64,000 nucleotides of DNA from Marinihelvus fidelis (GTDB lineage Bacteria; Pseudomonadota; Gammaproteobacteria; Xanthomonadales; SZUA-36): the NCBI RefSeq assembly GCF_008725655.1, contig NZ_VYXP01000008.1, forward strand, positions 53,719 to 117,718. The letters are read 5' to 3'. Shown one piece after another: positions 16,918-25,707 of the stretch; the first letter of the stretch is position 1, and every line of letters starts with the position of its first letter. Made by a program: the position numbers and the translations under genes. The notes beneath the pieces are model-generated. The model was not told where the DNA came from, did no database searches, and worked only from the letters and a program-made list of their open reading frames with translations.

Positions 16918-18804
16918 ATGAAACCTGGTCCTGCCTCTCGCGCGGTGATCGCCGCGATGGTCTTCCTGATTGCCGCCCCGGCCACTCACGCACAGTCAAC
17001 GAGCAAGCCCGTGCTGCACGGCAAGCACTGGATGGCCGTGACCGGCAAGCCGCTGGGCGCGACCGCCGGTGCCATGACCTTCACGCGCGGCGGCAATGCA
17101 GTCGACGCGGCCTGCGCCATGCTGGCGGCCACCGCCACCATGTGGGACGTGCTCAGCTGGGGTGGCGAGACCCAGGCGCTGATCTATAACCCCAACACCG
17201 GTAAGGTGATCGGTGTGAACGCGCTGGGCGTGGCACCCTCCGGCGCGACCCCGGAGTATTTCACCGACCAGGGCATGGTCTATCCACCCGAGTATGGCCC
17301 GCTGGCGGCCGTCACACCGGGCACGCCAGGTGGCCTGATGACCATGCTGGCCGAGTACGGCACGCTGAGCCTGGCCGAGGTTTTGCAGCCAGCCATGGAA
17401 CTGGCGGCGGGCTACCCCATCGAGACCTCGAACGCCGATAACATCGAGCGCCGTCGAGAAATCCTGGAGCGTTGGCCGAGTTCAACCGAACTGTTCCTGC
17501 CGCACCGCGACCCGGACAACCCGGACCAGCGCGCCGCCCCGGCGGGTGGTGAAATCTTCCGCCAGCAGGACTTGCTGGCCACGCTGCAGAAGCTGGTCGA
17601 CACCGAGGCCGAGGCCCTGGCCGAGGGCCGTGACCGCAAGGCCGCCATCTACGCAGCTTATGACCGTTTCTACCGCGGTGATATCGCCCAGGCCATCGTC
17701 ACCGCCAGCCGTGAGCACGGCGGCCTGATGACGATGGAGGACCTGGACCAGTGGCAGGTCTACCTGGAGGAGCCCGTCACCACCAACTACAAGGGCATTG
17801 ATGTCTACAAGCTGACCACCTGGGTGCAGGGCCCGGTGATGCTGCAGGCGCTGAACCTGCTGGAGCCGCTGGACCTGAAGGGCATGGGTTACAACTCCGC
17901 GCGCTACATCCACACCCTCTACCAGGCGATGAATCTGTCCTTCGCCGACCGCGACTTTTACTACGGCGACCCGTACGTGCCGCCGGAAGAGCCCATTGCC
18001 GGCCTGCTCAGCAAGGACTACGCCGCCGAGCGCCGCAAGCTGATGCCGGCCGACCATAACCTGACCGACCTGACGCCCGGCGACCCGTACCCGTACCAGG
18101 GTGGCAAGAACCCCTTCGAAGACCTGCGCCAGGCCTGGAACCCGATCCCGCCGAGGGCCGAGGCCGAGGGTACGGACGGCTTCCAGCAGGCCATGCAGAT
18201 GAGCCACGACGAAGGTTTCTACGCGGGTACCACGTCCATCCAGGCGGCTGATGCGGAAGGCTGGGTGGTCTCGATTACCCCCAGCGGTGGCTGGATTCCG
18301 GCCTTCGTGGCCGGTAACACTGGCATCGGCCTGAGCCAGCGCATGCAGAGCTTCGTGCTGGACAAGCGCCTGAACCCGTTCAACGTGGTCCAGCCGGGCC
18401 AGCGCCCGCGCGCCACGCTCACCCCAAGCCTGGCATTGAAGGACGGCAAGCCGCTAATGGCCTTTTCCGTGCAGGGCGGCGACAGCCAGGACCAGAACCT
18501 GCTGCAGTTCTTTCTCAACATGGTCGAGTTCGACATGAACGTGCAGCAGGCCGCCGAAGCGCCGAACATCACCAGCTACCAGATGCAGAGTTCCTTCGGC
18601 GCCCACGACGCGCAACCGGGCCGTATCGAGGTGATGCCCGTGGTGCCGCCGTACACCCGCGAGGCCCTGGGCAAAATGGGCTACGACGTCGAAGTCGTTG
18701 AACGGACCTACAGCCCGATCACCGCGATCTGGTTCGACGCCGATCACGGCACGATGTGGGGTGGGGCGGGCAATACTGGCGAGGATTACGGTATCGGCTG
18801 GTAG
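16918..18804 (+). CDS. periplasmic gamma-glutamyltransferase family protein
   Basis: A 628-residue N-terminal-nucleophile hydrolase that transfers or hydrolyses the gamma-glutamyl group of glutathione-like substrates. A Sec signal (AVIAAMVFLIAAPATHAQ) leads into the large subunit. The self-cleavage site is T438 in AGTTSIQAAD, which would become the N-terminal nucleophile of the small subunit; the family phrase near GNAVDAACAML marks the start of the fold. The oxyanion region differs from E. coli GGT (here QGGDSQDQN), as in the broader GGT-like group, so the exact substrate is open. ATG 16918 follows CGGAG at good spacing. No operon partner is obvious; the VIT gene starts 15 bases downstream. 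Confidence 0.88.
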   Translation: MKPGPASRAVIAAMVFLIAAPATHAQSTSKPVLHGKHWMAVTGKPLGATAGAMTFTRGGNAVDAACAMLAATATMWDVLSWGGETQALIYNPNTGKVIGVNALGVAPSGATPEYFTDQGMVYPPEYGPLAAVTPGTPGGLMTMLAEYGTLSLAEVLQPAMELAAGYPIETSNADNIERRREILERWPSSTELFLPHRDPDNPDQRAAPAGGEIFRQQDLLATLQKLVDTEAEALAEGRDRKAAIYAAYDRFYRGDIAQAIVTASREHGGLMTMEDLDQWQVYLEEPVTTNYKGIDVYKLTTWVQGPVMLQALNLLEPLDLKGMGYNSARYIHTLYQAMNLSFADRDFYYGDPYVPPEEPIAGLLSKDYAAERRKLMPADHNLTDLTPGDPYPYQGGKNPFEDLRQAWNPIPPRAEAEGTDGFQQAMQMSHDEGFYAGTTSIQAADAEGWVVSITPSGGWIPAFVAGNTGIGLSQRMQSFVLDKRLNPFNVVQPGQRPRATLTPSLALKDGKPLMAFSVQGGDSQDQNLLQFFLNMVEFDMNVQQAAEAPNITSYQMQSSFGAHDAQPGRIEVMPVVPPYTREALGKMGYDVEVVERTYSPITAIWFDADHGTMWGGAGNTGEDYGIGW

Positions 18805-18819
18805 TCACGGCAGGTCGCC

Positions 18820-19545
18820 ATGCTCAAACAGGATCATTCGCACGAACCCGGCGCGATTCGCGAGCGACTCGCCGCCGGTCCGGAAACGAATTACGTCCAG
18901 GAGTGGGTTTACGGCGGCATCGACGGCGTGGTGACCACGTTCGCGATCGTCGCCGGCGTGACCGGCGCCAGCCTGTCACCGTTTATCGTCGTGATCCTGG
19001 GCCTGGCCAACCTCGTGGGCGACGGGTTTTCCATGGCGGCCGGTGCCTACAGTGGGGCGCGGACGCGCGCCGATAATCGTGAACGCCTGCGTCGGGTCGA
19101 GGAATCACACGTCGACGCGGACCCGGAAGGCGAGCGCGAGGAAGTCCGGCAGATCTTCGCCGCCAAGGGTTACGAAGGCCGTGACCTGGATAAGGTCGTA
19201 GACGGTATCACCGCCAATCGAGAAGCCTGGATCGACGTCATGCTGCAGGAGGAATACGCCGCCGGCCCGGATGGCAAGACGCCGCTTCGCGTCGGGCTAC
19301 ACACCTTCGTCTCGTTCGTCCTTTTCGGCGCCGCGCCGCTGCTGCCCTATCTTTTCCGATTTGCCGATGCCTTTCACTGGGCCCTGGCATTCTCAAGCCT
19401 GACGTTCTTCGCCATCGGCTCGCTGAAAAGTCGATGGTCGGTGCACTCCTGGTGGCGCCAGGGATTGCAGACCCTTGGCATCGGCCTGGTGGCCGCCGGT
19501 ATCGCGTTCGGTATCGGTTATGCGCTGCGCGGTATCGGTGGCTGA
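18820..19545 (+). CDS. VIT1/CCC1-family membrane transporter (iron/manganese type)
   Basis: A 241-residue protein with the family N-terminal helix phrase VYGGIDGVVTTFAIVAGVTGA and ANLVGDGFSMAAGAYSG, a cytosolic charged region with EREEVRQIFAAKGY (the metal-binding helical domain) and three C-terminal helices. The family exports or sequesters Fe2+/Mn2+. It lies 15 bases after the gamma-glutamyltransferase gene and may be co-transcribed with it. The metal is not decided by the sequence. Confidence 0.88.
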   Translation: MLKQDHSHEPGAIRERLAAGPETNYVQEWVYGGIDGVVTTFAIVAGVTGASLSPFIVVILGLANLVGDGFSMAAGAYSGARTRADNRERLRRVEESHVDADPEGEREEVRQIFAAKGYEGRDLDKVVDGITANREAWIDVMLQEEYAAGPDGKTPLRVGLHTFVSFVLFGAAPLLPYLFRFADAFHWALAFSSLTFFAIGSLKSRWSVHSWWRQGLQTLGIGLVAAGIAFGIGYALRGIGG

Positions 19546-19553
19546 TACGGCGC

Positions 19554-19586
19554 GTGTCAGTTTTTCCCTCGCCTGGTCGTTAAACC
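19554..19586 (+). promoter_or_regulatory. shared bipartite motif upstream of the first S74 gene, candidate ECF promoter
   Basis: GTGTCAGTTTTT at 19554-19565 and CGTTAAACC at 19578-19586 are 24 bases apart start to start. The same two blocks at exactly the same spacing occur upstream of the second S74 gene (23963-23995). The pattern looks like -35 and -10 elements of an alternative sigma factor; the ECF sigma encoded between the two genes is the natural candidate. Confidence 0.6.
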
Positions 19587-19633
19587 TGCTGAGTCAGTTA
19601 CAAGCCAGATGACTGACCGGAAAAGGAGGTTTA

Positions 19634-20872
19634 ATGATGGGACTGAAGCGAACTGGGGACATTCTGGTCGCCTGCCTGTTCGGCATCGCGCTCGTGTTGC
19701 CGGCCGTGGCGAACGCGGCCAATCTGACCGCGTCAAGCGTGACGCCAATCGTGGCGTTCGATGACACGGATTCGGCGGGCAACGAGTGGTTAATCTGGGG
19801 GTTGAGCGACCTGTTCGCCATTTCGGACGTGGAGGTGAACACGACAATCCTCATGGCCGATCCCGACACGCGTTCGACGGCGTTCGGGTACATGGCATCG
19901 GCAGGCGGTACGCACGGGATCGCACTGGGCTTTGACGCCGATGCGACCGGCAACTACAGCGTTGCGCTCGGCGAGGGCGCCCTGGCGTCCAAACTGCAAA
20001 GCACCGCGATCGGTCCGAACGCCCTGTCCAGCGGTTGGTGGGGTATGGCGCTGGGCCCCGATACCCTTTCGTCTGGAGACTACAGTCTCGCAATAGGCCA
20101 CAATGCCCGATCCGATGGCTGGTTCGCCACCGCGCTGGGTCATCGGGCATCCGCTCCTTATGCGAACACCATCATCCTGGGGGCCGTCCCCGGTGTTAAC
20201 GACCCCGACGAGTTCGTGCCAAACGAATACGCCAGCATCGGCAACGGCACGACCATGCCGCTGGCGCCGTTGCACGTGGCCCGCGACGACGGCACGGCGA
20301 TGATCCTGGTGTCTGACTCCGGTCCGGTGCAGGGGCCCAAGACACTGTTCGAGATCGAGAACAACGGCAACCCCGAGTTCCGCATGACCAACACCGCCAA
20401 CAACAACTCATGGGTGTTCAGTGCCGGCCTGCGTTTCGTGGTCAAGAACAACCTGGGCGACTGGGTGATGCGGGTCACCGACACCGGCGACCTGGAGATC
20501 GGCGGCTCGCTGACGGAAGTGTCGGACCGAAACCGCAAGCACGCCATTGTGCCGCTGGACGGCGATACCGTGCTGGCGAAGCTGGCTCAGGTACCGGTGT
20601 CCGAGTGGTCGTACGACAACGAGACAGTCGACCAGCGCCACATCGGCCCGATGGCGCAGGACTTCCATGCCGCGTTCGGCCTGGCCAGCGGCGAGACGCG
20701 CATTTCGGCGCGTGACATGGCCGGGGTCAACATGGCGGCTTTGCAGGCGCTCAACCAGAAGCTGGAACGGGAAAACGCCGATATCCGCGCCGAGCTGGAT
20801 GCCCTCAAGGTGTTGGTGGCCACGCTTCGCGACAGCCTGCCGGCGACGGGCCGGGCGCTGTCGCAACGATGA
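19634..20872 (+). CDS. secreted YadA-head-like protein with C-terminal S74 intramolecular chaperone
   Basis: A 412-residue protein with a signal peptide (VACLFGIALVLPAVANA), YadA-type head repeats at about residues 85-180 (SVALGEGALAS, TAIGPNALSS, SLAIGHNARS), a conserved middle part (TLFEIENNGNPEFRMTNT), and an S74 chaperone domain starting at S297-D298 (SDRNRKHAI) with RHIGPMAQDF, then a coiled coil near 365-400. S74 domains help trimeric fibres fold and then cut themselves off before the Ser. There is no YadA beta-barrel anchor, so this is not a type Vc autotransporter; a trimeric surface or secreted fibre is inferred. A strong AAAGGAGG precedes the ATG. A close paralogue lies at 24049. 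Confidence 0.85.
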   Translation: MMGLKRTGDILVACLFGIALVLPAVANAANLTASSVTPIVAFDDTDSAGNEWLIWGLSDLFAISDVEVNTTILMADPDTRSTAFGYMASAGGTHGIALGFDADATGNYSVALGEGALASKLQSTAIGPNALSSGWWGMALGPDTLSSGDYSLAIGHNARSDGWFATALGHRASAPYANTIILGAVPGVNDPDEFVPNEYASIGNGTTMPLAPLHVARDDGTAMILVSDSGPVQGPKTLFEIENNGNPEFRMTNTANNNSWVFSAGLRFVVKNNLGDWVMRVTDTGDLEIGGSLTEVSDRNRKHAIVPLDGDTVLAKLAQVPVSEWSYDNETVDQRHIGPMAQDFHAAFGLASGETRISARDMAGVNMAALQALNQKLERENADIRAELDALKVLVATLRDSLPATGRALSQR

Positions 20873-20953
20873 TGCCCGCACTGCAATTCTTGCGCGCCCA
20901 TTTCCCTTTTCTGCGCCCATTCGTATCATGGGTGACAGAAACGGGGGAGTGGA

Positions 20954-21493
20954 ATGGACCAGGCGGAGATTACCCAGCTGCTGGGTGTCGAAAATGGCGA
21001 GCTGACGGCCGAGCAGGAACTGGCCATGGAGCAGGTGTACCAGCACCTGCGAACCATCGCCCATGGTCAGCGCCTGAAAGTCAGCGGCAACCGCATCGAT
21101 ACCACCGCACTGGTCAACGAGGCCTGGCTGAAGTCGCAGCGGGCAAAGAACGGCTTCAACGACCGTGACCATTTCTTCGCCTACTGCGCCCTGGCCATGC
21201 GCCACATCCTGTTCGACCAGGCTCGTCGCAATCGCCTGATCACCTATGTCGATGATGACAGCGCACTTGACCGGATGCCCGTCTACCAGCAGTCGGAGAC
21301 CATGCTCGAACTGGAGCGGCAGCTGGAAAAGCTGCGCGAATTTGAGCCGCGGCTGGAGCAGGTGTTCACCTGCAAGTTTTTCGGCGATATGCCGTTCGAC
21401 GCCATCGCCCGCGTGCTGGGCCTGAGCGAGCGCACCGTGTTTCGTGACTGGCAGAAGGCCCGGACCATGCTCGCGGTGGCCATGGGCGAATGA
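20954..21493 (+). CDS. ECF-type sigma factor of the kinase-linked group
   Basis: A 179-residue protein with sigma region 2 (TTALVNEAWLK; DRDHFFAYCALAMRHILFDQAR) and region 4 helix-turn-helix (MPFDAIARVLGLSERTVFRDWQKA). It matches the Sigma70_ECF group often paired with Ser/Thr kinases instead of a classic anti-sigma. GGGGGAG precedes the ATG. Its stop overlaps the start of the kinase gene (ATGA), so the two are translationally coupled. It most likely directs transcription of the flanking S74 genes, which share an upstream motif; this is inference. Confidence 0.9.
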   Translation: MDQAEITQLLGVENGELTAEQELAMEQVYQHLRTIAHGQRLKVSGNRIDTTALVNEAWLKSQRAKNGFNDRDHFFAYCALAMRHILFDQARRNRLITYVDDDSALDRMPVYQQSETMLELERQLEKLREFEPRLEQVFTCKFFGDMPFDAIARVLGLSERTVFRDWQKARTMLAVAMGE

Positions 21494-23934
21494 GCGGCGT
21501 CGAAGACCGCTGGCGGCAGATTGCCGACGCATTCGACCGGGATGACTCACTCGACCCGGACGCCTGGCTGGAATCCCAGGGGCTGGGTTTCCGGCCGCTG
21601 GGTGATCGGGTCGCCGATGATACGCCGGAACTGGTCCAGCACGCCTTTCTGCCCAACGAGTCGCTGGAAGACATTGAGCTGTCGAAGTACCGGATCCTGA
21701 AGCAGCTGGACGAGGGCGGCCAGGGCCAGGTCTACCTGGCAGAGCGCTCGGACGGCATCTACCAGCAGTCCGTTGTCATCAAGTTCCTGCCGCGGCGTTT
21801 CGCCGGCCAGGCCATGCGCGAGCGGTTCTTCCGCGAAATGCAGTTCCTGGCCGACCTGCGCCACCCGGGCATCGTCCCCATCATCGATGCCGGGCTGACG
21901 GAAGGAGGCCAGCCCTGGCTGGTGCTGGAGTACATCGACGGCCCGCATATCGATCGCTTTTGCCATGAGTCATGCCTGGATGCCGAAAGCGTAGTGCGCC
22001 TGTTCACGCGCCTGTGTGATGCGCTGGATTTCATCCACCTGCGCGGTGTGGTCCACATGGACCTGAAGCCGGCCAATGTCCTGGTGCGCGAAGCCAACGG
22101 TGTGGCCTACCCGGTCATCATTGATTTTGGCGTTTCGTCGCGCCAGGTGGATTCCGATGCCGACACGGCAAAGGCACGCTTCGGCACCCCGGGTTACGCA
22201 GCCCCGGAACAGGCGGAGGGTGAAGCCGCTGATGCGCGTGCCGACCTTTACGCAGTGGGCATGATGCTGGCGCGCTCCATGCCGGGTTGCAACGACCTTG
22301 AGCTGACCGGGATCGGCGCCCGCCAGCGCGAGCAACGACTCAGGCACAAGGGCGTGCCACCAGATCTTGTCCAGGTCATCCAGGCCTGTACCCGTCATCG
22401 ACCGGAAAGCCGCTACGCTGACGCGGCGGCCCTGCGATTCGACCTGAACAACTGGCTGCAGGGGCTGCCGCTGGTCGCGAACCGACAGCGTCCGTTGCAT
22501 GTGCTGGGCAAAGCGGTGCGCCGTCACCCATTGTTTTCCACGGCAGCGTTGCTGGCAGGGGTGCTCCTGGTCGGTGGCATCGGGCGTTACACCGCAGACA
22601 TCCAGGAACTGCAACAGTTAACCCAGGCCGAGAAGAACGCCGGCGACGAGTTCTACAACTTCGTCCTGACCGATCTGTTCGACCGCCTGGTCAGGATCGG
22701 TCGTGTTGATGCGCTGGAGCTGGTCGCCAGTCGTGGCGTAGATCATTTGTCCGGCCAGGATCCGAGAATCTTCGACGACCATACCCGTTTGCAGACGGCA
22801 CTGGCTTACAGGAACAGCGGCCGGGTGTTCGACCAGCTCGAATCAAGTGAGCAGGCCCTGCTCGCCTATGACCAGGCAGAAGCCAACCTGGCCAATCTGG
22901 CCGACAAGCCGGGATTCCACGAGGAATACCTGCGAACCCTGGCGTCGATCGACGTCCTGCGGGCGGAAACCCTGGCGACCGAGGGCCAGGGCGAGAAGAC
23001 CGAGCAAAGCCTGCGGCGCGCGCTCTCACTCACAGGCCAGCTAGCCGACACGGGTACGGACGAGGCTCGGCGACTGGCCTGGGAGGCGCACCTGTTACTG
23101 GGCTGGCATTACATGGAGTACGATCAGCCCGAAAAGGCCGATACCGAAATTCGGTCCTCCACCGCGACCGCCGCGTCCGCGCTGGCCGGCGCCGGCTCCG
23201 AATCCGGTGCCGCGAATCGATGGCGGTTGCGCTTGTCCCACACCCACCAGGCCATGGCCTGGCACCATTTCGACTACGGCGCGCCGGAAGACGCCATGAC
23301 GTCCATCGAACAGGCACTGGTCCTGGCCCGGGAGACCGTCGACGCGACAGGTGAGGACATCGAATTCCTCAGTAACTACCGGATATTGCTGAACCAGAAG
23401 GCGTTTTTCCTGCTGGATGGCGGTGACCTCGGGCAAGCACAGTCGACCACCGACGAAGCCATCGCCGCCGGCGAGCGACTGGCGTTGATGGCGCCGGAGA
23501 ACCTCGAATACCGACGTGAATTCGCCTATTCACTAACGACCGGTGGCGAAATCGCCGAGGCGATGGGCGACGACGAGCGCGCGCTGGCACTGTACCGGCG
23601 CGGGCTCGAAGGCTCGCGAGACATCGCCGCCCGCGATTCCGGCGGCTATTCCTCCGCCAACGACCTCGCCATCGACCTGACCAGCGTGGCCAATGTGCTC
23701 TCGCGGCTCGGCCACCAGCAGGAGAGCCAGGTCATGTGGCGCGAGGCCGTCGAGTTGATGCGGCCCGTCCAGCAGGCTGAACCGGACAACAAGTACTACG
23801 TCTATTCCCTGGCCATTCCACTGATCCAACTGGGCCAGTACGACGAGGCCGCGCCCCTGGTCGCCACGCTGCGCGACACCGGTATGGAAGACGAGACCCT
23901 CCAGGCCCTGCTGGACCAGCACGGCCTGCGCTGA
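21490..23934 (+). CDS. transmembrane Ser/Thr protein kinase with C-terminal TPR repeats
   Basis: An 814-residue protein. The kinase domain spans about 67-330: glycine loop LDEGGQGQVYLA, Lys98 in VVIKFL, catalytic loop HMDLKPANVL with D191 (HMD instead of HRD), D212 in IDFGVSS, and AAPEQ at 238-241. One membrane helix (about 351-366) is followed by some 440 residues of TPR-like repeats outside the membrane. All key catalytic residues are present. It is coupled to the ECF sigma gene, so it probably controls that factor by phosphorylation in response to envelope signals bound by the TPR part; known kinase-linked ECF groups work this way. The truncated gene at the window start is of the same kind. 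Confidence 0.92.
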   Translation: MSGVEDRWRQIADAFDRDDSLDPDAWLESQGLGFRPLGDRVADDTPELVQHAFLPNESLEDIELSKYRILKQLDEGGQGQVYLAERSDGIYQQSVVIKFLPRRFAGQAMRERFFREMQFLADLRHPGIVPIIDAGLTEGGQPWLVLEYIDGPHIDRFCHESCLDAESVVRLFTRLCDALDFIHLRGVVHMDLKPANVLVREANGVAYPVIIDFGVSSRQVDSDADTAKARFGTPGYAAPEQAEGEAADARADLYAVGMMLARSMPGCNDLELTGIGARQREQRLRHKGVPPDLVQVIQACTRHRPESRYADAAALRFDLNNWLQGLPLVANRQRPLHVLGKAVRRHPLFSTAALLAGVLLVGGIGRYTADIQELQQLTQAEKNAGDEFYNFVLTDLFDRLVRIGRVDALELVASRGVDHLSGQDPRIFDDHTRLQTALAYRNSGRVFDQLESSEQALLAYDQAEANLANLADKPGFHEEYLRTLASIDVLRAETLATEGQGEKTEQSLRRALSLTGQLADTGTDEARRLAWEAHLLLGWHYMEYDQPEKADTEIRSSTATAASALAGAGSESGAANRWRLRLSHTHQAMAWHHFDYGAPEDAMTSIEQALVLARETVDATGEDIEFLSNYRILLNQKAFFLLDGGDLGQAQSTTDEAIAAGERLALMAPENLEYRREFAYSLTTGGEIAEAMGDDERALALYRRGLEGSRDIAARDSGGYSSANDLAIDLTSVANVLSRLGHQQESQVMWREAVELMRPVQQAEPDNKYYVYSLAIPLIQLGQYDEAAPLVATLRDTGMEDETLQALLDQHGLR

Positions 23935-23962
23935 ACCCGCCGCCGGGCGAACCCATCATCCA

Positions 23963-23995
23963 GTGTCAGTTTTTTCGCCGCTCGCCCGTTAGACC
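23963..23995 (+). promoter_or_regulatory. shared bipartite motif upstream of the second S74 gene, candidate ECF promoter
   Basis: GTGTCAGTTTTTT at 23963-23975 and CGTTAGACC at 23987-23995 repeat the element at 19554 with the same 24-base offset. The site is bracketed by a 10-bp inverted repeat, ACCCATCATC (23951-23960) and GATGATGGGT (24010-24019), absent from the other copy. Confidence 0.6.
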
Positions 23996-24048
23996 CGTTA
24001 AGCAACCCAGATGATGGGTCACGACGAGCGAAATGGGAGGGAATCACG

Positions 24049-25599
24049 GTGAACAGCAAGAGCACGTTGAAGGTCGTAGGAGCCGGGTTAGCCGGTGTCA
24101 TAATTGGTGCGTCCGGTGTCGCGAATGCGGCGAACCTGGAAGCCGAATCCGTTTATCCGCAGGTGCTGTTTGACGATACCAATCACACCGGAAACGAATG
24201 GGCGATTGTGGGTCTGGACGCGATATTCGCGATACAGGACCTGGGTCGGGCAACGACTATTCTGAGTGCCGACCCTTCTGAGGGATCTGTCGGTATTGGC
24301 TACTTTGCCGATTCAAACGCGGGCAGCAGCGTGGCGGTTGGCTATAACGCCGAAACGCAGGGCAGCTTCAGTACCGCGTTGGGGTTCAACGCGTTAACGA
24401 CCGAGTGGTCGGCCACGGCACTGGGACGTGACGCCGTCGCCGGGGGGTCATCCAGCGTTGCGTTGGGTGAGGGTGCCACAACAGCGGGCTTGCAAAATTT
24501 CGCGGCGGGATACGGTGCATATGCGGTGGGCGAACGCTCTGTCGTGCTTGGATGGCAAGCGACGGCAGAAGGTGATGATAGTCTCGTGTTGGGTCGCAAC
24601 GCGACCACGTCCGCAAGTGCGGGTTCCAGCTCCGCCGTTGGCCACGGAGCCGGTGCCTACGGGGTGCAAAGCCTGGCCGTTGGAAGTTATGCGAGGAGTG
24701 ACGGGATTTACAGCACGGCAGTCGGGCGCATGGCACGCACCCAGGGTGCCGATAGCGTTGCAGTCGGTCGCGACGCCGATACCGCACTTGCAGCAGCAAG
24801 TGGCGTTGCCGTAGGTCCACACTCTGTCGTTTCGAAGACTGCCGGTGTCGCTCTCGGCTATGCCGCGGGAGCATTCGAGCAGCACAGCACCGCGATTGGC
24901 CCGTACGCCATGGCGACAGAACCCTGGAGCCTTGTGCTGGGATCCATTGCCGGTTCCAACGGCGCCCCAAATTACACAGATGTTGCGATAGGAACCACGA
25001 TGCCGCTGGCACCGCTGCACGTGCAGCGCGACGACGGCACGGCCAACGTGCTGGTGGTCGAGAACAGCGTGGACCAGGGGCCGCGCACGCTGTTCGAGAT
25101 CGAAAACAACGGCAATCCGGAGTTCCGCATGACCAACACGGCCATGGGCAACTCCTGGGTGTTCAGCGCCGGGCTGCGGTTCGTGGTCAAGAACAACCAG
25201 GGTGACTGGGTGATGCGGGTGACCGACACCGGTAACCTGGAAATCGGGGGCACGTTGCTGGAGATGTCGGACCGCGAGCAGAAGCACGCCATCGTGCCGC
25301 TGGACGGCGATGTGGTGCTGGCGAAGCTGGCACAGGTGCCGATCACCGAATGGGCCTACCGCGACGAGTCGGCCGACCAGCGCCACATTGGCCCGATGGC
25401 GCAGGATTTTTACGCCGCCTTTGGCCTGGCCAGTGGCGAGAAGGCCATCTCCGCGCGCGACATGGCCGGCGTGAACATGGCGGCCGTGCAGGCGCTGGTG
25501 GCGCGTAACGCGGAGCTTGAGGAACGCATCGCGCGGCTGGAAAAGCTGGCTCAGCAATTGCTGGAGCCGGCGTCTCTGCAGGTCGCCCAGGGCGACTGA
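24049..25599 (+). CDS. secreted YadA-head-like protein with C-terminal S74 intramolecular chaperone (paralogue)
   Basis: A 516-residue paralogue of the protein at 19634. It has a signal peptide (AGLAGVIIGASGVANA), a longer set of head repeats at about residues 80-300 (SVAVGYNAETQG, STALGFNALTTE, SVALGEGATTAG, SVAVGRDADT) and nearly the same middle and S74 regions, with the autocleavage Ser at S407-D408 (SDREQKHAI) and a short C-terminal coiled coil. The heads differ in length and sequence while the tail is conserved, a pattern seen in surface fibres that diversify their tips. The start is GTG with GGGAGG eight bases before it. A classic terminator follows at 25619. No outer-membrane anchor is seen. 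Confidence 0.85.
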   Translation: MNSKSTLKVVGAGLAGVIIGASGVANAANLEAESVYPQVLFDDTNHTGNEWAIVGLDAIFAIQDLGRATTILSADPSEGSVGIGYFADSNAGSSVAVGYNAETQGSFSTALGFNALTTEWSATALGRDAVAGGSSSVALGEGATTAGLQNFAAGYGAYAVGERSVVLGWQATAEGDDSLVLGRNATTSASAGSSSAVGHGAGAYGVQSLAVGSYARSDGIYSTAVGRMARTQGADSVAVGRDADTALAAASGVAVGPHSVVSKTAGVALGYAAGAFEQHSTAIGPYAMATEPWSLVLGSIAGSNGAPNYTDVAIGTTMPLAPLHVQRDDGTANVLVVENSVDQGPRTLFEIENNGNPEFRMTNTAMGNSWVFSAGLRFVVKNNQGDWVMRVTDTGNLEIGGTLLEMSDREQKHAIVPLDGDVVLAKLAQVPITEWAYRDESADQRHIGPMAQDFYAAFGLASGEKAISARDMAGVNMAAVQALVARNAELEERIARLEKLAQQLLEPASLQVAQGD

Positions 25600-25618
25600 C
25601 CCCGCAATTGGGGAGAGG

Positions 25619-25644
25619 GGGCGGCGAAAGCCGCCCTTTTCTTT
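25619..25644 (+). terminator. Rho-independent terminator of the S74 gene
   Basis: A perfect 7-bp stem GGGCGGC/GCCGCCC with GAAA loop is followed by TTTTCTTT, 20 bases after the stop codon. Confidence 0.9.
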
Positions 25645-25707
25645 GCCCGGCCGACGCTATGGGGCCCAAATCGGCTAAAATTCGCGTTCTACACAGGAGA
25701 TACCGGA

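Noticed and set aside
19634..20872. Type Vc trimeric autotransporter adhesin
   Set aside because: Head repeats are YadA-like, but there is no C-terminal membrane anchor; an S74 chaperone takes its place.
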